Below, in pieces: positions 1 through 5,007 of a stretch of DNA of 8,039 nucleotides. Position 1 is the stretch's first letter; each line of letters begins with the position of its first letter. Under the pieces are notes generated by a model that was not told the DNA's origin, searched no databases, and saw nothing but the letters and a program-made list of their open reading frames with translations. Source of the stretch: Paracoccaceae bacterium (GTDB lineage: Bacteria; Pseudomonadota; Alphaproteobacteria; Rhodobacterales; Rhodobacteraceae); NCBI GenBank assembly GCA_006227805.1, contig SBFT01000206.1, forward strand, positions 1-8,039, given 5' to 3'. The translations under genes and the position numbers were made by a program.

Positions 1-16
1 GCGGTCAACGCGAGGC

Positions 17-45
17 TTGTCGCAGGCGCACGGCGCGGCTAGGTC
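17..45 (+). promoter_or_regulatory. Candidate promoter of ribE
   Basis: A -35-like TTGTCG (17-22) lies 17 nt before TAGGTC (40-45). This would start a transcript near 51-53, leaving a leader of about 25 nt that carries the AAAGGA Shine-Dalgarno (64-69) of ribE. The TAGG-type -10 resembles others in this window, for example 7503-7508. The first 42 bases can also be read in frame 1 as a 13-residue C-terminal tail ending at TAG 40-42. That tail could be the end of an upstream ribD, but it is too short to assign. Confidence 0.4.
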
Positions 46-77
46 AGGGGCAGGCATCGCGCGAAAGGACCAGGCCC

Positions 78-671
78 ATGTTCACCGGCATCATCACCGA
101 TATCGGCACCGTCACGGCGCTGGACAAGGCGGGCGACCTGCGGGCGCGGATCGCCACCGGATATGACACGGACCGCATCGAGATCGGCGCGTCGATCGCC
201 TCGGACGGGGTCTGCCTGACCGTGGTCGCGCTGGGCCCCGGCTGGTACGAGGTGCAGATCAGCGCCGAGACGGTGTCGAAGACGAACCTCGACACCTGGG
301 CCGTGGGCAGGCGCGTGAACCTGGAACGCGCCTTGCGGGTGGGCGACGAGCTGGGCGGGCATATCGTGTCGGGCCATGTCGATGGCGTGGCCGAGGTGAT
401 TGCGGTGACCGACGAGGGCGACAGCACGCGCGTGCGCCTGCGCGCGCCCCATGCGCTGGCGCGGTTCATCGCGCCCAAGGGATCGGTCGCGCTGAACGGC
501 ACGTCCCTGACGGTGAACGAGGTGGACGGCTGCGTTTTCGGGATCAACTTCATCCCCCATACCAAGGCGGTGACCACCTGGGGCGATGTGAAGGTGGGCG
601 ACAGGGTCAACCTGGAGATCGACACCCTGGCGCGCTATGTCGCGCGACTGGCCGAGGCCGGCGCCGGCTGA
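78..671 (+). CDS. ribE: Riboflavin synthase, alpha-type (trimeric)
   Basis: This enzyme catalyses the last step of riboflavin synthesis, the dismutation of two 6,7-dimethyl-8-ribityllumazine molecules into riboflavin and a pyrimidinedione, in the cytosol. The 197 residues match the usual length and hold two lumazine-binding barrels (about 1-97 and 98-190). Visible hallmarks are the N-terminal MFTGII, DGVCLTV (43-49), VNLERAL (80-86), GGHIVSGHVDG (93-103), and in the second barrel the parallel GTSLTVNEV (141-149) and DTLARY (182-187). The start is fixed by MFTGII, which must be the mature N-terminus, and by AAAGGA at 64-69. It is followed after 130 bp by ribB, then ribH, so it is part of a riboflavin cluster. 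No FMN riboswitch is visible upstream within the window. The identification is secure. Confidence 0.97.
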   Translation: MFTGIITDIGTVTALDKAGDLRARIATGYDTDRIEIGASIASDGVCLTVVALGPGWYEVQISAETVSKTNLDTWAVGRRVNLERALRVGDELGGHIVSGHVDGVAEVIAVTDEGDSTRVRLRAPHALARFIAPKGSVALNGTSLTVNEVDGCVFGINFIPHTKAVTTWGDVKVGDRVNLEIDTLARYVARLAEAGAG

Positions 672-711
672 GGCGGCGCGCCATTTGCGTATTTGAGACC
701 AGAAAGAAGCG

Positions 712-725
712 GGGCCGCAGGGCCC
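712..725 (+). other. Short GC hairpin between ribE and ribB
   Basis: GGGCC (712-716) and GGCCC (721-725) form a 5-bp stem with a GCAG loop. It directly follows an A/T-richer stretch (682-710) containing GTATTTGAGACCAGAAAG. There is no T-tract, so it is not a convincing intrinsic terminator. It may be a partial attenuator, an RNA-processing site or part of an order-specific intergenic motif. Confidence 0.35.
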
Positions 726-743
726 ATGCGCGTGACGTCGCAC

Positions 744-772
744 TGGTCAATCGCCGCCGCGCGGGTTATCTG
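744..772 (+). promoter_or_regulatory. Weak candidate promoter of ribB
   Basis: TGGTCA (744-749) and TATCTG (767-772) are separated by 17 nt in the 130-bp gap before ribB. The gap is wider than the others in the cluster, so an internal promoter would be reasonable, but both hexamers are poor matches. Confidence 0.2.
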
Positions 773-801
773 CCGGGCGAGACAGCTGGAAGGGCAGCGC
801 C

Positions 802-1923
802 ATGACCTATGAGACGCCGGGACCTGTCGAGATCGACTGGGCGGATGCGATTTCACCGACCGAGGATATCCTCGAGGACGCGCGCAACGGGCGCATGTTC
901 ATCCTGATCGACCACGAGGACCGCGAGAACGAAGGCGACCTGATCATTCCCGCGCAGATGGCGACGCCGCAGGCGATCAACTTCATGGCGACGCATGGGC
1001 GCGGGCTGATCTGCCTGGCCATGACCAGCGCCCGGGTCGATGCGCTGGGCCTGCCCCTGATGTCGACCAACAATTCGTCCCGGCACGAGACCGCCTTCAC
1101 GGTCTCGATCGAGGCGCGCGAAGGCGTCAGCACCGGCATCTCGGCCCATGACCGCGCGCGCACCGTCGCGGTGGCGATCGATGCGGGCAAGACCGCCGCC
1201 GACATCGCGACGCCGGGCCATGTCTTTCCGCTGCGCGCGCGCGATGGCGGCGTGCTGGTGCGCGCAGGCCATACCGAGGCGGCGGTGGACATCAGCCGCC
1301 TGGCCGGTCTGAACCCCTCGGGCGTGATCTGCGAGATCATGAACGAGGACGGCTCGATGGCGCGTCTGCCCGACCTCGTGGCCTTCGCGCAGCGTCACGG
1401 GCTGAAGATCGGCACGATCAGCGACCTGATCGCCTATCGTCGGCGCTATGACAACCTGGTGCGGGTGGCCTCGGAAGAGGTCGTGACCTCGGAGTTCGGC
1501 GGCGAATGGACCCTGCGCATCTATGCCGACCAGACCCAGGGCGCCGAGCACATCGCGCTGATCAAGGGCGACATCACGGGCGAGGACCCGGTTCTGGTGC
1601 GGATGCATGCGATGGACCCGATGCTGGATGTGGTGGGGCTGGGCGCGCCGGGCCGCGCGGCCGCGTTCCAGAACGCCATGCGCAAGGTGGCCGAGGCGGG
1701 GTGCGGTGTCGTCGTGCTGCTGCGCGACACGCGGATGCAATTGACCACGGGCGAGGAAAAGCATCCCCGCACCCTGCGCCAGTATGGCGTGGGCGCGCAG
1801 ATCCTGTCCTCGCTGGGCCTGTCGCGTCTGGTGCTGCTGACCGACAGCCCCAAGCCGAATGTGGTGGGCCTCGAGGCCTATGGGCTGGAGATCACCGGCA
1901 CGATGCGGATCTCGGAGGACTAG
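802..1923 (+). CDS. ribB: 3,4-dihydroxy-2-butanone 4-phosphate synthase fused to a degenerate GTP cyclohydrolase II domain (RibBX type)
   Basis: The N-terminal half (about 15-215) is a DHBP synthase, which converts ribulose 5-phosphate to 3,4-dihydroxy-2-butanone 4-phosphate plus formate. The acidic signature DHEDRENEGDL (37-47), HGRGLICL (65-72), TGISAHDRART (111-121), RAGHTEAAVD (154-163) and GVICEIMNEDG (174-184) are intact. The C-terminal half (about 220-373) has the GTP cyclohydrolase II fold, with VRMHAMDP (266-273), RQYGVGAQIL (326-335) and a PNVVGLEAYGLE-like end (352-363). However, it lacks the three zinc cysteines (its only Cys is C301) and the QEGRGIGL catalytic loop, which is replaced by LLRDTRMQLTTGEEK (306-320). 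This matches the RibBX variants described in Proteobacteria, in which the second domain is inactive. The start follows GGAAGGG (788-794) with a 7-nt spacer. The stop is 4 nt before ribH. Confidence 0.95.
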   Translation: MTYETPGPVEIDWADAISPTEDILEDARNGRMFILIDHEDRENEGDLIIPAQMATPQAINFMATHGRGLICLAMTSARVDALGLPLMSTNNSSRHETAFTVSIEAREGVSTGISAHDRARTVAVAIDAGKTAADIATPGHVFPLRARDGGVLVRAGHTEAAVDISRLAGLNPSGVICEIMNEDGSMARLPDLVAFAQRHGLKIGTISDLIAYRRRYDNLVRVASEEVVTSEFGGEWTLRIYADQTQGAEHIALIKGDITGEDPVLVRMHAMDPMLDVVGLGAPGRAAAFQNAMRKVAEAGCGVVVLLRDTRMQLTTGEEKHPRTLRQYGVGAQILSSLGLSRLVLLTDSPKPNVVGLEAYGLEITGTMRISED

Positions 1924-1927
1924 AGCC

Positions 1928-2476
1928 ATGGCCGGAACGGAAAGCCACTACATCCTGCCGCGCCCGGAATTCTCGAAGCCGGTGAAGCTGCTGATCGTCG
2001 TGGCGCCCTATTACAAGGACATCGCCGACAACCTGGTCGCAGGTGCGAAGGCCGAGATCGAGGCGGCGGGCGGCACCTGGGACCTGGTCGAGGTGCCGGG
2101 TGCGCTGGAAGTGCCCACAGCCATCGCGATCACCGACCGGCGGTCGCATTTCGACGGCTACGTGGCCCTTGGCTGCGTGATCCGGGGCGAGACGACGCAT
2201 TACGACACCGTCTGCAACGACAGCAGCCGCGCGCTGCAGCTGATGGGCCTGCAGGGCCTGTGCATCGGCAATGGCATCCTGACGGTCGAAAACCGGGCCC
2301 AGGCCGTGGTGCGCGCCGATCCCGCGGGCCAGAACAAGGGCGGCGGTGCGGCGGCGGCGGCCTTGCATCTGATCGCGCTGACCCGTAAGTGGGGCGACCA
2401 GTCGAAGGGTGTCGGGTTCAGGCCCGGCGGATCCTTCCAGATCGCAGGCAATTCCGACGGATTCCCCACCGCATGA
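1928..2476 (+). CDS. ribH: 6,7-dimethyl-8-ribityllumazine synthase
   Basis: Lumazine synthase condenses 5-amino-6-ribitylamino-uracil with the DHBP made by RibB, and feeds RibE. The 182-residue protein shows the substrate-loop PGALEVP (57-63), GCVIRGETTHYD (82-93) with the catalytic-type histidine H91, GNGILTVEN (114-122), and NKGGGAAAAALHLIAL (136-151) in the phosphate-binding and helix region. The tail after residue 152 (to 182) is glycine-rich and longer than in classical 150-160-residue enzymes. I chose ATG 1928 because GGAGG (1914-1918) sits 9 nt upstream. The open frame extends back to 1859, but that part overlaps ribB and has no family similarity. The gene starts 4 nt after ribB stops and overlaps nusB by four bases (ATGA), which indicates one transcript and translational coupling. 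Confidence 0.96.
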   Translation: MAGTESHYILPRPEFSKPVKLLIVVAPYYKDIADNLVAGAKAEIEAAGGTWDLVEVPGALEVPTAIAITDRRSHFDGYVALGCVIRGETTHYDTVCNDSSRALQLMGLQGLCIGNGILTVENRAQAVVRADPAGQNKGGGAAAAALHLIALTRKWGDQSKGVGFRPGGSFQIAGNSDGFPTA

Positions 2477-2955
2477 GCGACCGCGCGCCGGCCCTTTCGG
2501 GCAACCAGAAACGCAAGATGCGCAGCGCCGCGCGGCTCTATGCCGTGCAGGCGCTGTTCCAGATGGAAGCCTCGGGTCAGGACAGCAGCCGGGTGGTGCG
2601 CGAATTCCTCGATCACCGCTTCGGCGCGGTCTACGAGGGCGACGAGATGCTGGAAGGCGATCCGGACCTGTTCTCGAAACTGGTGGGCGACGCGGTCAAC
2701 CTGCAGGCCCGCATCGACCAGATGACCGACCGCGCGCTGGTGGCGAAATGGCCGATCGCGCGGATCGACCCGACGCTGCGCGCGCTGTTTCGCGCGGCCG
2801 GCGCCGAGATGATCGAGGGCGAGGCCCCGCCCAAGGTGGTGATCAGCGAATTCGTCGAGATCGCGCGCGCCTTCTTTCCCGAAGGGCGCGAGGCGAAATT
2901 CGTCAATGCCGTCCTGGATCACATGGCGCGCGAGGCACGCCCCGAGGCCTTCTGA
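2473..2955 (+). CDS. nusB: Transcription antitermination factor NusB
   Basis: NusB is a small all-helical RNA-binding protein. With NusE (S10) it binds boxA in rRNA leaders and supports antitermination of rRNA operons. The 160-residue product carries the helix-1 motif ARLYAVQALFQME (20-32), the central IDPTLRALFRAAGAEM (98-113) and the C-terminal EFVEIARAF (126-134) and KFVNAVLDHMA (142-152), all in family order. The basic N-terminus (NQKRKMRSAAR, 11-21) fits RNA contact. Its ATG overlaps the ribH stop as ATGA, so it is probably translated by coupling, since there is no good Shine-Dalgarno. Linkage of nusB to ribH is widespread in bacteria. The open frame reaches back to 2389, but the extra residues lie inside ribH and are unlike NusB. 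Confidence 0.95.
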   Translation: MSDRAPALSGNQKRKMRSAARLYAVQALFQMEASGQDSSRVVREFLDHRFGAVYEGDEMLEGDPDLFSKLVGDAVNLQARIDQMTDRALVAKWPIARIDPTLRALFRAAGAEMIEGEAPPKVVISEFVEIARAFFPEGREAKFVNAVLDHMAREARPEAF

Positions 2956-3049
2956 CGCCTCCAGGACAGGGCAGGGGCGGGTTTCCGCCGGTGCCACTGG
3001 ATTATGCGGCAAGCTGTGTTAGGTTGCGTCCAACCAGCGAGGACACGCC

Positions 3050-3355
3050 ATGCCAGACCTCATCAAGCTCTATATCCGCCACACCCTGATCGGCTTCGCC
3101 ATCGCCGCGGGCTTCGTCGCGGCGCTTCTGTGGTTCGATGTGCTGGGGCTCTGGGGCATGATCCGCCATGATCCCTCGGGCTGGCTGGTCGTCTTCATCC
3201 TGTGGTTCTTCCATGGCGCCTTGTTCGGCGCGGTCCAGTTCGGCTGGGCGGTGATGGAGATGGGGCGCCGGGACGACGATGATCGCGGACCGCGGGGCGG
3301 CATGATGATCCCCGTGCGCGTGCCCGCGCGCAAGGGACGCGCCATCCGCCGATAG
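3050..3355 (+). CDS. Small two-helix membrane protein of unknown function
   Basis: This 101-residue protein has two clear hydrophobic helices at about 12-38 and 44-69. The helices are rich in Trp, Phe and Gly and are separated by a short polar turn (RHDPSG, 39-44). A hydrophilic C-terminal tail follows, starting with RRDDDDR (73-79) and ending in a strongly basic stretch (90-101). There is no signal-peptide cleavage site. With two helices, the short N-terminus and the charged tail should lie on the same side, most likely the cytoplasm. The start has GAGGA (3039-3043) 6 nt upstream. It feels like an order-specific conserved protein of Rhodobacterales, but I cannot name a family or function. 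It stands alone, 94 bp after nusB and directly before the putative 6S RNA, whose promoter may overlap its 3' end. Confidence 0.8.
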   Translation: MPDLIKLYIRHTLIGFAIAAGFVAALLWFDVLGLWGMIRHDPSGWLVVFILWFFHGALFGAVQFGWAVMEMGRRDDDDRGPRGGMMIPVRVPARKGRAIRR

Positions 3356-3360
3356 GACCG

Positions 3361-3547
3361 GGCCTGGGAGAGGTGTGACGGGACCACCAGGCAACCGTGC
3401 GGTTCTGATTCCCGAGGACCTGTTCTACAGGTGGGCGCCAGGTATTCAGGCCAGGACCTGAGCAGAGCCAGCCCCCTCGGAAATGTTTAAGGCCACCGGA
3501 ATGCAACCGTTCACGCGTAGGGCAGAACCCGCCACGCGTCTCAGGTA
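3361..3547 (+). ncRNA. ssrS: Probable 6S RNA (SsrS-type RNA polymerase regulator)
   Basis: No protein is encoded here, yet the segment folds as a rod of about 185 nt. The 5' strand 3363-3382 pairs with 3528-3545: CCTG/CAGG, AGA/TCT, GGTGTG/CACGC with one G-U, and CGGG/CCCG, with a GG bulge and two mismatches (16 pairs). An unpaired-to-weak central part follows, with a small hairpin AACC-GTGC-GGTT (3393-3404). An inner arm then closes by GGTGG (3430-3434) with CCACC (3493-3497). A long closing stem, a central bubble and an apical arm in about 185 nt are the 6S architecture, which mimics an open promoter and sequesters the housekeeping RNA polymerase. G-U pairs at 3374/3536 and 3362/3546 favour the + strand. 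A competing local pairing, ACCTGAG (3456-3462) with CTCAGGT (3540-3546), also exists. The name is inference from shape, length and a vague memory of alphaproteobacterial 6S sequences. SRP RNA and tmRNA signatures are absent. Confidence 0.58.
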
Positions 3548-3594
3548 AGGCGCGGGAGAGGTTTCGGCAATAGGACATCTGGGCGCGGCGGGAC

Positions 3595-3623
3595 TTGATT
3601 TGTGTTCACGAATTGTTCACATT
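3595..3623 (+). promoter_or_regulatory. Promoter of mmcB, overlapped by the SOS box
   Basis: TTGATT (3595-3600) and CACATT (3618-3623) are spaced by 17 nt. The LexA box occupies the spacer, so bound repressor would block polymerase. Transcription would begin about seven bases later, near 3630, which is the ATG itself. Confidence 0.5.
3604..3618 (+). promoter_or_regulatory. LexA (SOS) box, GTTC-N7-GTTC
   Basis: GTTC (3604-3607), seven bases and GTTC (3615-3618) form an exact match to the alphaproteobacterial LexA operator, a direct repeat rather than the CTG-N10-CAG palindrome of E. coli. It is 11 nt before the start of mmcB, a gene known to be SOS-induced in Caulobacter, so the site and the gene support each other. 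Confidence 0.85.
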
Positions 3624-3629
3624 TCGGGC

Positions 3630-4067
3630 ATGATGCTGGATCTGCAACCCGGACAACGCCTGGCCCGCGGCGTGGCGCGCCACCTGACGGGGCTGGGCTT
3701 CGCCACGGTCGAGGAATTCGTCCCCGCGCGCGGCCTGCGCGTCGATGTCATGGGGCTGGGCCCCAAGGGCGAGTTGTGGGTGATCGAATGCAAGTCCTCG
3801 CGCGCGGATTTCCGGGGCGATGCGAAGTGGCGGAACTACCTCGACTGGTGCGACCGCTATTTCTGGGCGGTCGATACCGGTTTCCCCGTCGATCTGCTGC
3901 CCGAGGGGACGGGGCTGATGCTGGCCGACGGCTATGACGCCGAGATCGTGCGGATGCCGGACGCGATGCCGGTCGCGGCGGCGCGGCGCAGGATGCTGAT
4001 CCAGAAATTCGCCACCGATGCCGCGCGCCGATTGCACGCGCTGCGCGATCCGGGCTTCAGCGCCTGA
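3630..4067 (+). CDS. mmcB: MmcB-family DNA repair protein (PD-(D/E)xK nuclease-like)
   Basis: This 145-residue protein resembles MmcB, an SOS-regulated factor that protects Caulobacter against mitomycin C. It belongs to the PD-(D/E)xK nuclease-like superfamily. The core is visible: RVDVM with D39 (37-41), then WVIECKSSRADF (50-61) with E53 and K55. These match the D...ExK catalytic pattern, followed by the family block KWRNYLDWCDRYFWAVD. Biochemical activity is inferred. An upstream in-frame TTG at 3600 exists, but the SOS promoter covers it. I therefore place the start at ATG 3630, with ATG 3633 as an alternative. No Shine-Dalgarno precedes it, which agrees with a leaderless transcript. Its 3' end overlaps the convergent DUF6324-type gene by 11 bp. 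Confidence 0.9.
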   Translation: MMLDLQPGQRLARGVARHLTGLGFATVEEFVPARGLRVDVMGLGPKGELWVIECKSSRADFRGDAKWRNYLDWCDRYFWAVDTGFPVDLLPEGTGLMLADGYDAEIVRMPDAMPVAAARRRMLIQKFATDAARRLHALRDPGFSA

Positions 4068-4245
4068 CCTGGCGGGCGGCCTGGGCGGCGGCGCGGATTT
4101 CGTCGGCGATTTCCTCGGCCTCTTCCGGGTCGAAATCCATCGGGATCTCGACCCCGCGCGCCTCGACGAACAGCCGCACCATGCCGTGATCGGTCGGGCC
4201 GATCTGCAGGTTGGCCTCGATGTCGCGTTCGGTGTTGATGCCCAT
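4057..4245 (-). CDS. DUF6324-type small acidic protein
   Basis: This is a 62-residue cytosolic protein without membrane segments or cysteines. The middle (about 22-36) looks like a short beta hairpin (MVRLFVEARGVEIPM). It is followed by an acidic stretch, DFDPEEAEEIADEI (37-50), and an alanine-rich basic helix to the end. I recognise this as the DUF6324 pattern common in Rhodobacterales, and its function is unknown. A good Shine-Dalgarno, GGAGAA, lies on the minus strand at 4251-4256, 5 nt before the ATG. Its stop lies inside the mmcB tail (11-bp convergent overlap), and its promoter faces that of the GNAT gene. The acidic, Asp/Glu-rich helix suggests a partner-binding role, but that is only a guess. 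Confidence 0.88.
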   Translation of the reverse strand: MGINTERDIEANLQIGPTDHGMVRLFVEARGVEIPMDFDPEEAEEIADEIRAAAQAARQVRR

Positions 4246-4284
4246 GGGTCTTCTCCGCTGGCGGGTCCATTCGAGGGACGCGTC

Positions 4285-4313
4285 GTGCTAGCCTGACGGG
4301 GCTTGAAAAGCAA
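4285..4313 (-). promoter_or_regulatory. Candidate promoter of the DUF6324-type gene
   Basis: On the minus strand TTGCTT (4313-4308) and TAGCAC (4290-4285) are 17 nt apart. This gives a transcript start near 4278 and a leader of about 33 nt that includes the Shine-Dalgarno. Confidence 0.35.
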
Positions 4314-4329
4314 GGCGCGGCGGTATCCC
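4303..4329 (+). promoter_or_regulatory. Candidate promoter of the GNAT gene
   Basis: TTGAAA (4303-4308) and TATCCC (4324-4329) have a short 15-nt spacer. The start would fall close to the ATG at 4338, again suggesting a leaderless or near-leaderless mRNA, since only a weak CGAG precedes the ATG. The -35 overlaps the opposing -35 of the minus-strand gene in CTTG-AAAAG-CAAG. Confidence 0.25.
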
Positions 4330-4337
4330 ATCCCGAG

Positions 4338-4820
4338 ATGACCGAAATCACGCTGCGCCCCTTCCGACCCGAGGATACCGACTGGCTGGTCGAACGGCAT
4401 GGCACGCTCTATGCGCAGAATGACGGGTTCGACGACAGTTTCGCGCCGCTGGTGCGCAGCATCCTTCAGGCCTTCAGCGCCGGGCATGACCCCGCTTGCG
4501 AACAGGGCTGGATCGCGGAAGGGGAAGGTCGGCGCCTGGGCAGCATCTTCTGTGTCCGCCACGACGCGACGACCGCCAAGCTGCGGCTGTTCCTGCTGGA
4601 GCCCGAGGCGCGCGGGCAGGGGCTGGGCCGCCGGATGCTGGAGACCTGCATGGAGTTCGCGCGGCGGGCCGGGTATTCGGGGATGACGCTCTGGACCCAT
4701 GAAAGCCACCGTGCGGCCTGCGCGCTCTACCGGGCGGCGGGGTGGCGGCTGGTGGCCTCGGAACCGGTGCGGTCCTTCGGTCAGGACCTGGTCGAGCAGA
4801 CCTGGACCTATCGCTTCTGA
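4338..4820 (+). CDS. GNAT-family N-acetyltransferase, related to the GNAT half of MarR-GNAT fusions
   Basis: This 160-residue acetyl-CoA-dependent acyltransferase has an unknown substrate. The acetyl-CoA pyrophosphate loop is ARGQGLGRRM (91-100, the Q/RxxGxG/A type), preceded by the beta-4 strand KLRLFLLEP (81-89). It is followed by GYSGMTLWTHESHRAACALYRAAGWRL (112-138), which is motif B with a Tyr (131) placed for general acid use. The N-terminal wording (LRPFRPEDTDWLVERHG, 6-22) and the YAQNDGFDDSF stretch (25-35) closely follow the acetyltransferase domain found behind a MarR HTH in many alphaproteobacterial fusion proteins. Here the HTH is absent and nothing upstream encodes it. ATG 4338 is the first reasonable start. 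The gene is monocistronic, with tRNA-His about 100 bp downstream. Confidence 0.9.
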   Translation: MTEITLRPFRPEDTDWLVERHGTLYAQNDGFDDSFAPLVRSILQAFSAGHDPACEQGWIAEGEGRRLGSIFCVRHDATTAKLRLFLLEPEARGQGLGRRMLETCMEFARRAGYSGMTLWTHESHRAACALYRAAGWRLVASEPVRSFGQDLVEQTWTYRF

Positions 4821-4846
4821 CAAGGCCCCGCGCCCGCGATTGCCGG

Positions 4847-4876
4847 TTGCATCCCCGGGCACGATGTTGCTATAGC
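4847..4876 (+). promoter_or_regulatory. Promoter of tRNA-His
   Basis: TTGCAT (4847-4852) and TATAGC (4871-4876, within GCTATAGC) are spaced by 18 nt in the only gap before the tRNA. Transcription would start near 4883, leaving about 40 nt of 5' leader for RNase P removal. It is the best sigma70-like promoter in the window. Confidence 0.6.
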
Positions 4877-4921
4877 GCGCTTGCCGCCTCCGCGCGGCGG
4901 GTGTAAGACACGCCCCGCAGT

Positions 4922-4998
4922 GCCGCCTTAGCTCAGTTGGTTAGAGCGCTGGATTGTGGATCCAGAGGTCCCCCGTTCAAGCCGGGGAGGCGGTACCA
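4922..4998 (+). tRNA. tRNA-His (anticodon GUG), with encoded CCA
   Basis: A complete cloverleaf is visible. The acceptor is 4922-4928 with 4988-4994, the D arm starts with GCTC (4931-4934), and the anticodon stem CTGGA/TCCAG flanks the loop TTGTGGA (4954-4960) with GTG at 4956-4958. The variable loop is AGGTC. The T stem CCCCG/CGGGG flanks TTCAAGC. CCA (4996-4998) is encoded. The base before position 1 is T (4921), so there is no encoded G-1. The first pair is G1-U72 and the discriminator is A73. These are the identity features of the unusual alphaproteobacterial tRNA-His charged by a divergent histidyl-tRNA synthetase, and differ from the usual bacterial G-1:C73. It ends 9 nt before the stop of the convergent DUF6476-type gene. 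Confidence 0.98.
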
Positions 4999-5007
4999 CC
5001 TCTCCCC

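Noticed and set aside
1..42. 13-residue in-frame tail ending at TAG 40-42, possibly the end of ribD
   Set aside because: It is too short to assign, does not resemble a RibD end I know, and overlaps a plausible ribE promoter.
672..801. FMN riboswitch before ribB
   Set aside because: The conserved RFN-element words and multi-hairpin layout are not present.
853..1929. 358-codon open frame opposite ribB
   Set aside because: Its composition is typical of an antisense GC artefact, while ribB on the + strand has complete motifs.
2976..2989. GGCGG-GTTT-CCGCC hairpin after nusB as a terminator
   Set aside because: The stem is only 5 bp and no T-tract follows. It may slow polymerase but is not a convincing terminator.
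3361..3547. SRP RNA, tmRNA or RNase P RNA as alternatives for the structured gap
   Set aside because: There is no GGAAGGAAGCAGCC-like SRP loop, no tRNA-like CCA end and no RNase P signature.
3606..4862. 418-codon open frame on the minus strand opposite mmcB and the GNAT gene
   Set aside because: It is opposite well-recognised genes, is low-complexity in Arg/Pro/Gly/His, and has no family similarity. Such frames are expected in GC-rich DNA.
4922..4998. tRNA gene as the attachment site of an integrated element
   Set aside because: No integrase and no repeated tRNA 3' end are present, and ordinary conserved genes flank it on both sides.
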